64,000 nt of DNA from Achromobacter kerstersii. Lineage in GTDB: Bacteria; Pseudomonadota; Gammaproteobacteria; Burkholderiales; Burkholderiaceae_B. A program made the position numbers and the translations under genes. Positions 36,226 to 46,762 of this stretch are shown here, piece after piece. Positions within the stretch are counted from its first letter, which is position 1. The number at the start of each line of letters is the position of its first letter. Under the pieces are notes generated by a model. It did no database searches and had not been told where the DNA came from. It saw only the letters and a list, made by a program, of their open reading frames with translations. The DNA lies in NCBI RefSeq assembly GCF_902859595.1, contig NZ_CADIJQ010000001.1, positions 1,054,001-1,118,000 on the forward strand, read 5' to 3'.

Positions 36226-36780
36226 TCAGGCGTTGGCCGGCTTGGCCAGGTTCCACATCAGCGCGCGGAATGGCGCCAGCATGCTGATATTGACCACCAG
36301 CTTGATGGCCAGATCGCCCATCATCCAGGTCGTCCACGGCGCCCCCGTTGCGGCAAAGGCCACGCTGAAGAACACCGCCGTATCCAGAATGGCGCCCAAG
36401 ACACCGGACACCAGCGGCGCGCGCCACCAGCGTTGGTCGCGCAGGCGGTCAAACACCTGGATATCGACCAATTGCGCGCAGATATACGCAAGACCCGAGG
36501 CCAACGCAATGCGCGGCGACGCCACCCAGAACGACACGACCAGCGCCGCCGCAAACCCGAACCAGACCACGCGGCGCGCAGCGCCCGGGCCGAAGCGGCG
36601 ATTCAGCACGTCGGTAACCAGGAAGGCGACCGGATACGACAGTCCGCCCCACGTCAGCCAATCGTTCAGCGGCACCTGCACCAGAATATTGGAGCCCACC
36701 ACCACCAGCAGCATGCACAGTACGGCAATGCCGAACTGCGTGCGGCTCATCGTGGGAAAGCCCCGGCTTGCCTTGCTCAT
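36226..36780 (-). CDS. yhhQ: Queuosine precursor transporter (VUT family, YhhQ)
   Basis: The 184-aa membrane protein has six hydrophobic helices. VUT/YhhQ signs are NILVQVPLNDWLTWGGLSYP, VAFLVTDVLNRRFGPGAARR and the C-terminal MMGDLAIKLVVNISMLAPFR. It imports the queuine precursors preQ0/preQ1 for tRNA modification. Its ATG overlaps the proC stop (ATGA), so it is translationally coupled to proC; a second ATG ten codons later (36750) is an alternative start. Coupling to proC has no obvious functional logic. Confidence 0.9.
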   Translation of the reverse strand: MSKASRGFPTMSRTQFGIAVLCMLLVVVGSNILVQVPLNDWLTWGGLSYPVAFLVTDVLNRRFGPGAARRVVWFGFAAALVVSFWVASPRIALASGLAYICAQLVDIQVFDRLRDQRWWRAPLVSGVLGAILDTAVFFSVAFAATGAPWTTWMMGDLAIKLVVNISMLAPFRALMWNLAKPANA

Positions 36781-37610
36781 TTCCCGAATTCCTCTGCCAG
36801 CTCGCCCGAACGCCGGGCCGCGGCGGCCATGGCGTCTTCAACGATGCTGCTAAATCCTGCGGCGCCAAATGCGGCCAACGCAGCGGCCGTGGTGCCGCCC
36901 TTGGACGTGACGCGCTCGCGCAGCACGGACAAGGGTTCAGCCGATTCCGCCGCAAGCTTGGTGGCGCCAGCCAGCGTGCCCAGCGCCAACTGTTTGGCCT
37001 GCGCTTCGGTAAGACCCACCTTCAAGCCGCCCGACACCAACGCTTCCAGGAACAGGAACACGTACGCGGGGCCGCTACCTGACAACGCGGTCACGCCATC
37101 CAGCGCGGCGTCGTCCGCCACCCACACCACCTGCCCCACGCTGGCGAGCAATTGCGCAGCCAGTTCGCGGTCGGCTTCGCCCACGCCATCCAGCGCGGCA
37201 AGACCGGTGATGCCTGCGCCCACCAGTGCCGGCGTATTCGGCATGCAGCGCACCAGACGGTTGAACGGCGCCTCGGGCGTGCCGAGCCAGGCCGCCAGCG
37301 TATCCGCGCGAATTCCCGCAGCAACGCTTACCACCAAGGTGTCGTCTTGCAACCACTGACGCGTAGAAGCCACAACATCTTTCATGTTCTGTGGCTTGAC
37401 CGCGAACACCCAAACGCGGCATCGCGCCAGGGCCTCGCCGGGTGCCACTGCCGTGGTCATGCCACGGGCCTGCCAGGCAGCGTGGCTATCCTCATTAATG
37501 TCAATGACATGGATGTTCCCGGCGGGGCATACTTTGCCAGCCAGACCGGAGGCCAGGGCGGCCGCCATATTGCCGCCGCCAATGAACGCAATCGAAAGTT
37601 CGTTTTTCAT
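36777..37610 (-). CDS. proC: Pyrroline-5-carboxylate reductase
   Basis: The 277-aa enzyme reduces pyrroline-5-carboxylate to proline with NAD(P)H. The Rossmann start LSIAFIGGGNMAAALASGL, the segment VFAVKPQNM, VRCMPNTPALVGAGITGL and the C-terminal signature ALSGSGPAYVFLFLEAL followed by QLALGTLAGA are all in place. It could use the glutamate semialdehyde formed by RocD. The ATG at 37610 is the family start. Confidence 0.96.
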   Translation of the reverse strand: MKNELSIAFIGGGNMAAALASGLAGKVCPAGNIHVIDINEDSHAAWQARGMTTAVAPGEALARCRVWVFAVKPQNMKDVVASTRQWLQDDTLVVSVAAGIRADTLAAWLGTPEAPFNRLVRCMPNTPALVGAGITGLAALDGVGEADRELAAQLLASVGQVVWVADDAALDGVTALSGSGPAYVFLFLEALVSGGLKVGLTEAQAKQLALGTLAGATKLAAESAEPLSVLRERVTSKGGTTAAALAAFGAAGFSSIVEDAMAAAARRSGELAEEFGK

Positions 37611-37709
37611 AGCCGGGCATTGTAAACGGTCAGCTTCGTTGGGGAAAAAAAAGAAAATGTTCGTTCGCGCCTAAAACGCGCAATTTGACAGGCGTTTGGA
37701 GTGATGTGA

Positions 37710-37738
37710 AAGTCACGGTTTTGTCACAAACAATTCAT
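37710..37738 (+). promoter_or_regulatory. Pho-box-like direct repeats upstream of ugpB
   Basis: Three 7-base elements occur every 11 bases: AAGTCAC (37710), TTGTCAC (37721) and AATTCAT (37732), separated by 4-base spacers GGTT and AAAC. This spacing and wording match the PhoB box (CTGTCAT-N4 repeats). It lies 67 bases before the ugpB start, where phosphate control of ugp is known from E. coli. Not tested against a weight matrix. Confidence 0.55.
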
Positions 37739-37804
37739 AAGGTGTCGTGTTTTCTGTGCCCGGACACCCCGGTCGCAACACGCCCAACTGGAGGAAACCT
37801 CACC

Positions 37805-39118
37805 ATGCGATCCCATCGTATTGCTTTAACCTTTGCCGCCATCATGACGGCTTTCGCAGGCGCCTCCGCGCATGCCGCCACCGAGATCCAGTTCTGGCAC
37901 TCGATGGAAGGCGCGTTGGGCGACCGCGTCAACGGTCTGGTCGACGAGTTCAACAAGAAGAACCCTGACTACCAGGTCAAGGCGATCTACAAGGGCAACT
38001 ACGGTGAGTCCATGAACGCCGGCATCGCCGCGTTCCGCGCCGGTAACGCCCCGGACATCCTCCAGGTGTTTGAAGTGGGCACCGCCACCATGATGTACGC
38101 CAAGGGCGCCATCAAGCCGGTGCAGCAGATGTCCGAAGAAGTCGGCAACCCGATCGATCCGAAGGAATTCATTGGCGCCGTGGCCGGCTACTACTCGTCG
38201 GCCGACGGCAAGCTGGTGTCGATGCCCTTCAACAGCTCGACCGTTGTCTTCTACTACAACAAGGACGCCTTCAAGAAGGCTGGCCTGGATGCCGACAAGC
38301 CGCCCAAGACCTGGGAAGAGCTGGCTGCCGCCGGCCAGAAGCTGAAGGCCGCAGGCCAGGAATGCGGCTACACGACGTCGTGGCCGTCGTGGGTTCAGCT
38401 GGAAACGTTCTCGGCCTGGCATAACGTGCCGTACGCCACCAAGGACAACGGTTTCGGCGGCCTGGACGCGCGCATCGCCATCAACACCCCGCTGCACGTG
38501 CGCCATCTGGAAAACCTGGCCAAGCTGGGCAAGGAAGGCATCTTCATGTACGGCGGCCGCGGCGACGAGCCGAACTCGCTGTTCATCAGCGGCAAGTGCG
38601 CCATGATCACCGGTTCGTCCGGCCTGCGCGCCAACATCGCCAAGAACGCCAAGTTCGAATTCGGCACCTCCACCGTGCCCTACTACGCCGACGTGCAAGG
38701 CGCCCCGCAGAACACCATCATCGGCGGCGCTTCGCTGTGGGTCTTCGCCAACAAGAAGCCGGAAACCTACAAGGGCGTGACCGCGTTCTTCAAGTTCCTG
38801 GCCAGCCCGGAAATCGCCGCACGCTGGCACCAGCAGACGGGCTATGTGCCGGTCACCAAGGCTGCCTACGAGCTGACGAAGAAAGACGGTTTCTATGACA
38901 AGAACCCGGGCACCGAAGTCGGCGTGAAGCAATTGAACGTGGAAACGACCGCACAATCGCGCGGCCTGCGCCTGGGCTTCCTGCCGCAGATCCGTGAAAT
39001 CGAAGACGCTGAAATCGAACGCATCGTGTCCGGCAAGGTTGCAGCCAAGGACGGCGCCGAGAACATCGTCAAGCGCGGTAACGAGCTGCTGGAAAAGTTC
39101 GAGAAGAGTGTAAAGTAA
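37805..39118 (+). CDS. ugpB: sn-Glycerol-3-phosphate ABC transporter receptor UgpB
   Basis: The 437-aa periplasmic protein has a Sec signal (ALTFAAIMTAFAGASAHAAT) and starts its mature part with the UgpB wording EIQFWHSMEGALGDRVNGLV. Other family pieces are FRAGNAPDILQVFEVGTATM, SMPFNSSTVVFYYNKDAF, the ligand region TSWPSWVQLETFSAWHN and IGGASLWVF. It binds glycerol-3-phosphate or glycerophosphodiesters as a phosphorus and carbon source. CTGGAGGAAAC precedes the ATG at 37805. It heads ugpBAEC and is separated from ugpA by two hairpins. Confidence 0.95.
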   Translation: MRSHRIALTFAAIMTAFAGASAHAATEIQFWHSMEGALGDRVNGLVDEFNKKNPDYQVKAIYKGNYGESMNAGIAAFRAGNAPDILQVFEVGTATMMYAKGAIKPVQQMSEEVGNPIDPKEFIGAVAGYYSSADGKLVSMPFNSSTVVFYYNKDAFKKAGLDADKPPKTWEELAAAGQKLKAAGQECGYTTSWPSWVQLETFSAWHNVPYATKDNGFGGLDARIAINTPLHVRHLENLAKLGKEGIFMYGGRGDEPNSLFISGKCAMITGSSGLRANIAKNAKFEFGTSTVPYYADVQGAPQNTIIGGASLWVFANKKPETYKGVTAFFKFLASPEIAARWHQQTGYVPVTKAAYELTKKDGFYDKNPGTEVGVKQLNVETTAQSRGLRLGFLPQIREIEDAEIERIVSGKVAAKDGAENIVKRGNELLEKFEKSVK

Positions 39119-39207
39119 CGCCCTTTCCGGGATTCCGTCTGGGCCAAGTCAAGCCTGAATCTTCAAGCATGACAAGGACTTAACGGCCAATCCGGATACG
39201 AGCGCAA

Positions 39208-39242
39208 GGCTTAAAGCCCTGGTTTTTTTAGGGCTTTAAGCC
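39208..39242 (+). promoter_or_regulatory. 13-bp perfect hairpin after ugpB
   Basis: The arms GGCTTAAAGCCCT and AGGGCTTTAAGCC are perfectly complementary around a 9-base loop that contains seven T residues. Because the T-run is in the loop rather than after the stem, it looks more like an mRNA-stabilising or processing structure than a standard terminator. It begins 89 bases after the ugpB stop. Confidence 0.6.
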
Positions 39243-39268
39243 TATCGTATTTTTATGAAAGCGGTTTC

Positions 39269-39297
39269 AAGCGGCGGTTAATCCAACCGCCGCTTTT
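39269..39297 (+). terminator. Terminator/attenuator hairpin between ugpB and ugpA
   Basis: The perfect 11-bp stem AAGCGGCGGTT / AACCGCCGCTT has a 5-base loop and ends in TTTT. It lies 20 bases before the ugpA ATG. In an otherwise continuous operon this suggests partial termination, giving excess ugpB transcript over the permease and ATPase genes. Confidence 0.7.
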
Positions 39298-39317
39298 CTG
39301 TACCTTGGGTTCCCCCT

Positions 39318-40199
39318 ATGGAAAAACGCGTTGTATTTGGGCATAAGACCTTGCCCTATCTGCTGCTTCTGCCGCAGCTGATCATTACTGTGGTCTTCTT
39401 CTTCCTGCCTGCCGGACAAGCCATGTGGCAGTCCATGCGATTGGAAGATGCCTTCGGGTTGTCGTCCGAGTTCGTCGGTCTGGACAACTTCATGGAACTG
39501 TTCTCGCAACAGGCCTACCTTGATTCCTTCCGCGTCACCGCCGTGTTTTCGGTGCTGGTGGCGGTTGTCGGTCTGGGCGTGTCCTTGCTGCTGGCCGTCA
39601 TGGCTGACCGCGTGATCCGCGGCGCCGGGCTCTACAAGACGCTCCTGATCTGGCCTTACGCCGTTGCGCCCGCCGTGGTCGGCGTGCTGTGGCTGTTCAT
39701 GTTTTCGCCTTCCGTGGGCATTCTGGCCGTCGCGCTGCGCAAGTCCGGCGTGGACTGGAACCCGCGTCTGGATGGCAACCAGGCCATGATGCTGGTGCTT
39801 GTCGCCGCCGTCTGGAAGCAGATCTCGTACAACTTCCTGTTCTTCCTGGCTGGCCTGCAATCGATTCCGCGTTCGCTCATTGAAGCCGCCGCGATCGACG
39901 GCGCAAGCCCGGCGCGCCGCTTCTGGAGCATCGTGTTCCCGCTGCTGTCGCCCACCACGTTCTTCCTGCTGGTCGTCAACATCATCTACGCCTTCTTCGA
40001 CACCTTCGCAGTCGTGGACACCACCACGCAGGGCGGTCCTGGCACGTCGACCTCGATCCTGGTCTACAAGGTGTATAGCGACGGCTTCCGCGGTCTGGAC
40101 CTGGGTTCGTCCGCAGCCCAGTCCGTGATTTTGATGTTCATTGTGGTTGCCTTGACGGTCGTACAGTTCCGCTACGTCGACCGCAAAGTGCAGTATTGA
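39318..40199 (+). CDS. ugpA: sn-Glycerol-3-phosphate ABC transporter permease UgpA
   Basis: The 293-aa permease has six membrane helices. It begins [20 protein letters not shown] and contains the cytoplasmic EAA loop [20 protein letters not shown], which docks to UgpC, and the UgpA-typical [19 protein letters not shown]. The ATG at 39318 follows a terminator-like hairpin by 20 bases. Confidence 0.95.
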   Translation: MEKRVVFGHKTLPYLLLLPQLIITVVFFFLPAGQAMWQSMRLEDAFGLSSEFVGLDNFMELFSQQAYLDSFRVTAVFSVLVAVVGLGVSLLLAVMADRVIRGAGLYKTLLIWPYAVAPAVVGVLWLFMFSPSVGILAVALRKSGVDWNPRLDGNQAMMLVLVAAVWKQISYNFLFFLAGLQSIPRSLIEAAAIDGASPARRFWSIVFPLLSPTTFFLLVVNIIYAFFDTFAVVDTTTQGGPGTSTSILVYKVYSDGFRGLDLGSSAAQSVILMFIVVALTVVQFRYVDRKVQY

Positions 40200-40220
40200 T
40201 TTTGTTCGAGGCTAATAACA

Positions 40221-41072
40221 ATGGTTGAACGCCGTCCCTGGCTGGATATTCTGGCCCACTTCATTCTGCTCTGCGGCGTGGCGATGGTGGCATTTCCGCT
40301 CTACATCACTTTCGTCGCGTCTACCCAGACTGCTCAGGAAGTGGCGCAAGCGCCGATGTCGCTGATTCCCGGTCCGCACTTTGTCGATAACTACATGCAG
40401 GCGCTGTTTGGCGGCTCGTCCGGCGGTTCGTCGGGCGCGCCCGTGGGCCGCATGATGTACGTCAGCCTGATCATGGCGCTGTCGATTTCCATCGGCAAGA
40501 TCGCGATCTCGCTGCTGTCGGCGTTTGCGGTGGTGTACTTCCGCTTCCCCGGCCGCATGTTTTTCTTCTGGATGATCTTCGTCACGCTGATGCTGCCCGT
40601 TGAAGTGCGGATTGCGCCCACCTACAAGGTGGTGGCTGACCTGGGCATGCTCAACAGCTACGCGGGCCTGACACTGCCGCTGATCGCATCGGCCACGGCC
40701 ACGTTCCTGTTCCGCCAGTTCTTCCTGACGGTGCCGGACGAGCTCATCGAAGCCGCGCGTATCGACGGCGCAGGCCCCGTGCGCTTCTTCTTCGACGTGC
40801 TGCTGCCCCTGTCCAAGACCAGCATCGCCGCCCTGTTTGTGATCCAGTTCATCTACGGCTGGAACCAATACCTGTGGCCGCTGCTCATCACCACGCAGGA
40901 AGACATGTACCCCGTCGTCATCGGCATCAAGCGGATGATCAGCGGAGGCGATAGCGTGACCGAATGGAACATCACCATGGCCACCGCCATGCTGGCCATG
41001 ATTCCGCCGGCGCTCGTCGTCATCCTGATGCAGAAATGGTTCGTCAAGGGTCTGGTCGACACTGAAAAGTGA
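40221..41072 (+). CDS. ugpE: sn-Glycerol-3-phosphate ABC transporter permease UgpE
   Basis: The 283-aa permease is the partner of UgpA. The EAA loop reads [40 protein letters not shown] is typical of UgpE. A periplasmic loop carries a short GGSSGGSSG run coded by a small direct repeat, which E. coli UgpE does not have as I recall it. The start lies 21 bases after the ugpA stop. Confidence 0.95.
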   Translation: MVERRPWLDILAHFILLCGVAMVAFPLYITFVASTQTAQEVAQAPMSLIPGPHFVDNYMQALFGGSSGGSSGAPVGRMMYVSLIMALSISIGKIAISLLSAFAVVYFRFPGRMFFFWMIFVTLMLPVEVRIAPTYKVVADLGMLNSYAGLTLPLIASATATFLFRQFFLTVPDELIEAARIDGAGPVRFFFDVLLPLSKTSIAALFVIQFIYGWNQYLWPLLITTQEDMYPVVIGIKRMISGGDSVTEWNITMATAMLAMIPPALVVILMQKWFVKGLVDTEK

Positions 41073-41121
41073 CGCTTGCCCATCCGCACCCACCCGAACA
41101 CGACTCCGAACACGAATAAAC

Positions 41122-42210
41122 ATGGCTACTCTCAGCTTCCGTAACGTCAAGAAAACCTATGCCGGCAACGTGCCGGTCATCCATGGCATCGACATGGATG
41201 TCAAAGACGGTGAGTTCATCGTCATCGTCGGCCCGTCCGGCTGCGGCAAGTCCACGCTGATGCGCATGGTCGCCGGCCTGGAAACCGTGACCAGCGGCGA
41301 CATCGTGATTGACGACAAGGTCGTCAACACCTTGGAACCCGCCGAACGCGACATCGCGATGGTGTTCCAGAACTACGCGCTCTACCCGCACATGACCGTG
41401 TTTGAAAACATGGCTTATGGCTTGAAGATCCGCAAGTTCTCCAAGGAAGAGATCAAAAAGCGCGTCGACATCGCCGCGCAGATCCTGGAACTTGGCCACC
41501 TGCTGGACCGCCGCCCGCGCGCGCTGTCCGGCGGTCAGCGCCAACGTGTCGCCATGGGCCGCGCCATCGTGCGTGAACCCAAGGTGTTCCTGTTCGACGA
41601 ACCCTTGTCGAACCTGGACGCCAAGCTGCGCGTGGCGATGCGCCTGGAAATCATGAAGCTGCATCGCCGCCTGGGCACCACCAGCCTGTACGTGACGCAC
41701 GATCAAGTCGAAGCCATGACCTTGGCCCACCGCATGATCGTCATGTACCAGGGCGTGCCTGAGCAGATCGGCACCCCGATGGAAGTGTTCGAAAGGCCGG
41801 CCTCGACGTTCGTGGCTGGCTTCATCGGTTCGCCCCCGATGAACCTGATGGAAGTGCAAGTGGCCGGCGACGGCACCGTGCAAACCGCTGACGGCATGGC
41901 GCTGGCGATTTCGCCGCTGCAAGTGCCGGCGCAAGTGCGCGGCCGCAAGATCATCATGGGCATGCGTCCGGAGCACATGCTGCTGAACACGCAAGGCGTG
42001 CCGGCCGAAGTCGAGATGGTTGAAACGCTGGGTTCGGAACAGCTGGTCCACTGCCGCTGCGGCAAGACCACGCTGGTCGTGCGCTGCACGACGCGCCAGT
42101 TGTCCGAGTCGTCCGCCAAGGTGGGTGACCGCGTCAATGTGGGCCCGGACGGCCGCCACCCGCTGCACTGGTTCGAGGCCGACACCGGCCGCCGCGTCAA
42201 AGACCTGTAA
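41122..42210 (+). CDS. ugpC: sn-Glycerol-3-phosphate ABC transporter ATPase UgpC
   Basis: The 362-aa ABC ATPase has Walker [11 protein letters not shown]-loop [13 protein letters not shown], signature [16 protein letters not shown], Walker [17 protein letters not shown] and switch [18 protein letters not shown]-terminal MOI/TOBE regulatory domain (about 240-362) follows, as in MalK-type ATPases. In E. coli the corresponding domain takes part in regulation through PhoU and UgpQ. No ugpQ gene follows; the operon ends at a terminator. Confidence 0.95.
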   Translation: MATLSFRNVKKTYAGNVPVIHGIDMDVKDGEFIVIVGPSGCGKSTLMRMVAGLETVTSGDIVIDDKVVNTLEPAERDIAMVFQNYALYPHMTVFENMAYGLKIRKFSKEEIKKRVDIAAQILELGHLLDRRPRALSGGQRQRVAMGRAIVREPKVFLFDEPLSNLDAKLRVAMRLEIMKLHRRLGTTSLYVTHDQVEAMTLAHRMIVMYQGVPEQIGTPMEVFERPASTFVAGFIGSPPMNLMEVQVAGDGTVQTADGMALAISPLQVPAQVRGRKIIMGMRPEHMLLNTQGVPAEVEMVETLGSEQLVHCRCGKTTLVVRCTTRQLSESSAKVGDRVNVGPDGRHPLHWFEADTGRRVKDL

Positions 42211-42215
42211 AGCGA

Positions 42216-42241
42216 AAAACCCGGGCTTCTGCCCGGGTTTT
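42216..42241 (+). terminator. Rho-independent terminator of the ugp operon
   Basis: The perfect 11-bp stem AAAACCCGGGC / GCCCGGGTTTT has a TTCT loop. Symmetry of the A and T runs makes it potentially bidirectional, serving also the convergent mipA-like gene. Confidence 0.85.
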
Positions 42242-42291
42242 GCATTCAGGCTCCTGCCCGGTCTCAGCAGAGATCGGGTACCCCCCTTCTT

Positions 42292-43203
42292 TCAATACGT
42301 GTACGTCACCATCGTGCCGATCGTGTATTGATTGCGTTCCTTCACGATCGGGCTATCGGCCGCGTCGCCAAACAGCCGGCGCGCTTCGGCCGCCACGGTC
42401 CATGACCAGGCCTTGTTAAGCGGCAACGCCCACGTCGCCCCCAAGCTCATGCTTTCCAATCCCCCTTTCGGGTCGTAACGCCGGTAGCCGGACTTTGCCG
42501 ACTGCTGGCTGCTGACGCCGTACCAGGTGCGCATGTAGTTGCCGTCGCCCAAGGTGCCGCTCAACGCCAGGGACAATGCGCCCGCAGACCCTTCATACAC
42601 CGTCGTGCTCGCGCCCAGGTTCAACAACGTATAGGCGCTGCCCACGTCGCGGTCGTCGCCCTTCTTGAACGCGTGGCCCAAGGTGGCCGACAACATCACC
42701 GGCCCCAGCATCGTCTCGGCATCCATCCCGATCTGCGCTCGGCTTTTGATGTCGCCCATACCACGCAGTTTGTCTGACCCCTGATAGCCTTTCTTGTGAT
42801 CCTTGCGCGACGCACTGGGCAAGACATAGAAGCGGAACGTGCTGTCCAGCGCTTGCGTTTCCCAGCCCAAACCGTGGTCGGTGCCAAGAAAGAAACCGTT
42901 GGGGCTGCGCACGCCCGCGCCGAAGATGGGAACGGCCGAGCTTTCGTCACTGCCGCTGTAGCGCGGCGCTACCCCCACCCCCAACGTGCCATAGAACGTC
43001 CATTGCCCTTCCGGACGCTCTTCCCCTGTGGCCACTGTCAGTCCTCTTGAGCTTGCCCCCCGTTGCCCGTAAACGGAACTGGCTTCCGCCACGACGACCT
43101 CACCCGCCGCTGCCGACAGGCCGGGCGCACTGGCCAACAAGCTTGCGGCCAGGACGCGGCGGGTGACAGGCGAACACAGGAACAACGGGAAAAATCGCTG
43201 CAT
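42292..43203 (-). CDS. MipA/OmpV family outer-membrane protein
   Basis: The 303-aa protein has a signal peptide (residues about 1-33, ending GLSAAAG) and a beta-barrel of the MipA/OmpV type: FYGTLGVGVAPRYSGSDESS at the first strand, PIFGAGVRSPNGFFLGTDHG, SRAQIGMDAETMLGPVMLS and a C-terminal TYTY with terminal Tyr. Members scaffold murein-processing enzymes or are associated with antibiotic and osmotic responses. The ATG at 43203 starts the signal; the frame is open upstream through a 13-bp tandem repeat to 43302, which I treat as non-coding. Confidence 0.88.
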   Translation of the reverse strand: MQRFFPLFLCSPVTRRVLAASLLASAPGLSAAAGEVVVAEASSVYGQRGASSRGLTVATGEERPEGQWTFYGTLGVGVAPRYSGSDESSAVPIFGAGVRSPNGFFLGTDHGLGWETQALDSTFRFYVLPSASRKDHKKGYQGSDKLRGMGDIKSRAQIGMDAETMLGPVMLSATLGHAFKKGDDRDVGSAYTLLNLGASTTVYEGSAGALSLALSGTLGDGNYMRTWYGVSSQQSAKSGYRRYDPKGGLESMSLGATWALPLNKAWSWTVAAEARRLFGDAADSPIVKERNQYTIGTMVTYTY

Positions 43204-43214
43204 TTCGGAATCCG

Positions 43215-43290
43215 GAAAATGAAGTAGAAAAGCAAAGTTGAAAAACGAAGGTGAATAGCGAAGGTGAAAAGCACGGTTGAAAAGCCCGCG
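43215..43290. repeat. 13-bp tandem repeat, about six copies, between the beta-lactamase-like and MipA-like genes
   Basis: Units begin at 43215 (12 bases), then 43227, 43240, 43253, 43266 and 43279 (13 bases each). The consensus is GAAAAGC-AAGGT-like, for example GAAAAGCAAAGTT, GAAAAACGAAGGT, GAATAGCGAAGGT and GAAAAGCACGGTT. On the minus strand it lies after the stop at 43324 and ends 12 bases before the MipA-like ATG, so it occupies that leader and may affect its expression. Confidence 0.8.
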
Positions 43291-43323
43291 CCGGCGCACC
43301 ACGCATCTGCGCGGGCAAAATTT

Positions 43324-44496
43324 CTAGGGGGTGTCGGAACCTTGTTTGGCCTGGCGCATCATGCGCATGGCCATCGTCGACACCGCTGCCACCAGCGGCT
43401 CGCCGGAATCGGAGTTGCTCATGACCAGCACGGCAAGCTTGTCCTGCGGGGCCAGCACCCATCGGGAATGGAACGCTTCGGTGGCCCCGCTGTGTTCACG
43501 CACGGTCATCGCGCTGACAACGTTGTCGCCACAGGGCGCGGCCAGCCACGACAAGGCGAAGCGGCAGCCCAGATCCAGGCTGCTGCCCGCCACCGTTTCC
43601 AGGCCAAGCAGCGTCTGCGCGGATTCCTCTTTCAGCACGCGCTTGCCCTCGGGTTCTCCGCCTGCGTTACCGACGCTTTTGCCGCCCTCTTTGCGGCCGT
43701 ATTTGCCATCGCCTTGGCCGCCGTACATGCCATCTGCAAACAGCATGCTGGTAAAGCGCGCCATCTCGGACGCGCTTACCCATAGCCCGTCTGCCGCCTC
43801 ATTGGGCTGCGGGGCCTCCGTCCATGGCTGGCCGCGCCGGTAGCCCGCGGCGCGCTGCTCCAACATGCGCTCGTGCGGCTGAAACCCCGCACGCGGCATA
43901 TTCAACGGTTGGAAAATCGTGCGGCGCACATAGCCATCGAAGGGTTCCTCGGCCACATGCGCCACCATGTCGCCTAACAGGGCATACGCCATGTCGGCGC
44001 GGGCGCGGCCCATCGTGTCCTCCAGCGTGTCCGGATGCAGGCTCAGCAGATTGCGGGCGGTGTAAGGCTCGGCGCCCATCCACTGCATGGCGTTGCGGCG
44101 CGGCGCCACATGCCAGTCCGGCAAGGCATCACTGGCCGGCGCATCCAGCCGCAGCCGCTTATCGTCGGCGGCGCGAAGCACGCCCGCGGCGGTAACGATC
44201 TTGCTGATGGCGCCCACGCGATACAGCGTGTCGCTGGTGGCGCTGCGATGCCGCAGCGTGTCCGCGTACCCAAACCCCGTGCTCCACACAACGCGCTGAT
44301 CGTCCACGATGGCGATCGACACGCCCGGCACCTTGGACACACCCATGTCGTAGGGAATGCGCTGCGACAAGTAGTCCACCACCGCCGCGTAATCCCCCTT
44401 GGCGATGGTGGCCGGCGCGGCGGGCGGCACGCTCTGGCAACCGCCTGCGGCAAGCAGCAACGATCCAATGGCAACCAGGCGGCTTAGGGAGAACAT
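43324..44496 (-). CDS. Beta-lactamase/transpeptidase-fold lipoprotein lacking the catalytic serine (probable pseudoenzyme)
   Basis: The 390-aa protein has a lipoprotein signal with Cys20 in LLLAAGGCQS. The fold is that of class C beta-lactamases and family VIII esterases (VPGVSIAIVDDQRVVWSTGF; YVRRTIFQPLNMPRAG; a C-terminal REHSGATEAFHSRW carrying the HxG motif). However, the S-x-x-K nucleophile motif reads AISK: the first Ser is Ala96 (GCC codon at 44209-44211), followed by Lys99. The YxN motif is also absent; RARADMAYALLG stands where YSN would be. A Gly/Lys-rich segment (about residues 254-285) is coded by a degenerate 12-base repeat. The ATG at 44496 is preferred over one at 44508 because it begins a compact lipoprotein signal. 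A binding or regulatory role is more likely than hydrolysis. Confidence 0.8.
   Translation of the reverse strand: MFSLSRLVAIGSLLLAAGGCQSVPPAAPATIAKGDYAAVVDYLSQRIPYDMGVSKVPGVSIAIVDDQRVVWSTGFGYADTLRHRSATSDTLYRVGAISKIVTAAGVLRAADDKRLRLDAPASDALPDWHVAPRRNAMQWMGAEPYTARNLLSLHPDTLEDTMGRARADMAYALLGDMVAHVAEEPFDGYVRRTIFQPLNMPRAGFQPHERMLEQRAAGYRRGQPWTEAPQPNEAADGLWVSASEMARFTSMLFADGMYGGQGDGKYGRKEGGKSVGNAGGEPEGKRVLKEESAQTLLGLETVAGSSLDLGCRFALSWLAAPCGDNVVSAMTVREHSGATEAFHSRWVLAPQDKLAVLVMSNSDSGEPLVAAVSTMAMRMMRQAKQGSDTP
43679..43738. repeat. Degenerate 12-bp in-frame repeat in the beta-lactamase-like gene
   Basis: About five 12-base units on the plus strand begin TTGCCGCCCTCT, TTGCGGCCGTAT, TTGCCATCGCCT, TGGCCGCCGTAC and ATGCCATCTGCA. 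They encode the Gly/Lys/Tyr-rich low-complexity loop of the protein. The units are diverged, so this is weaker than the other arrays. Confidence 0.45.
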
Positions 44497-44646
44497 GGCT
44501 AGCGGCAAAACCTGTGTAAGGTGAATGCCGTGATGCTATCCACGCGCTCGCGCGCGATCTTTCCCGCTTTGTATGGAGTTTGTGAAGATTCGGCGCGTCG
44601 TTTGTGAAGTTTCTTTACGCCTGCGCCGTCGCCCGTTGCCGCGCGC

Positions 44647-45946
<1,300 letters not shown>

Positions 45947-45954
<8 letters not shown>

Positions 45955-46648
45955 CACTGCCCTCGTGCGCCTTGGGCGAGAACAGATAGCCCTTGCCCCA
46001 CACGGTCTTGATGCGCGCCGGGTCGCGCGGATCATCATCCAGTTTGCGGCGCAGCTTGCTGACGCAAACATCCACGCTGCGGTCCAGCCCGTTAAATTCG
46101 ATGCCGCGCACCGCGTTGAGCAGATCGTCGCGCGTCAACACCTGCCCGGCCTGGCTCGCCAACGCCCAGAGCATTTCGAATTCCATGGTCGTCAGATCGA
46201 CCTCGACGCCCGCGTGCACCACGGCGCGCGTGCGGCGGTCGATCGAAAGCGGCCCAAACTCCAGATGCTCCGGCGGCTCGTCCAACTGGTTGTGGCGGCG
46301 CATCAGCGCACGGATGCGCGCAAGCAGTACGCGCGGCTCAACCGGCTTGATGACGTAATCGTCCGCGCCGGATTCCAGGCCCAGAATCTGGTCCAGATCG
46401 TCTTCGCGGGCGGTCAGCATCAGGATGGGCGCCGACGAAAATGCGCGCAGGTCGCGGCAGACTTGCAGCCCATCCCGCCCGGGCAGCATCAGGTCCAGGA
46501 TGGTGATGGCCGGCTCGTGCCGGCGGAATGCCTCCACGGCATGATCACCGCGATAGGCCTGAGCGACATTGAAACCGTGCTGCTCCAAAAACTGCGCAAT
46601 CAGGCGCGAGAGTTTTGGATCGTCTTCGACTAACAGGGCCTTGGTCAT
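45947..46648 (-). CDS. rstA: OmpR-family response regulator, RstA-like
   Basis: The 233-aa protein has a receiver domain with acidic VEDD, phospho-acceptor D52 in ILDLMLPGRDG, MLTAREDD and the Lys in YVIKPVEPR. The winged helix contains TTMEFEMLWALASQAGQVLT, RGIEFNGLDRSVDVCVSKLR and VWGKGYLF. The wording follows RstA. The ATG at 46648 is chosen; an upstream TTG in the same frame at 46672 would overlap the terminator of the preceding gene. Cotranscribed and overlapping with the rstB-like kinase gene. Confidence 0.93.
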
Positions 46649-46670
46649 GGGGTCCGGACAAAAGAAGGTC

Positions 46671-46708
46671 AAAAAAACCGGACCGGAAGACTAAGGCTTC
46701 CGGCCCGG
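46671..46708 (-). terminator. Rho-independent terminator after the second LivJ-like gene
   Basis: The arms CCGGACCGGAAG and CTTCCGGCCCGG (11 of 12 paired) enclose a 7-base loop. On the minus strand they run into seven T residues. It isolates the receptor gene from the downstream two-component genes, whose start is only 23 bases away. Confidence 0.85.
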
Positions 46709-46762
46709 TTGTCATGCGCTGGCTAGCGCATCCGATGCCGCGGGCGCTAAGCCCGCATGGCA

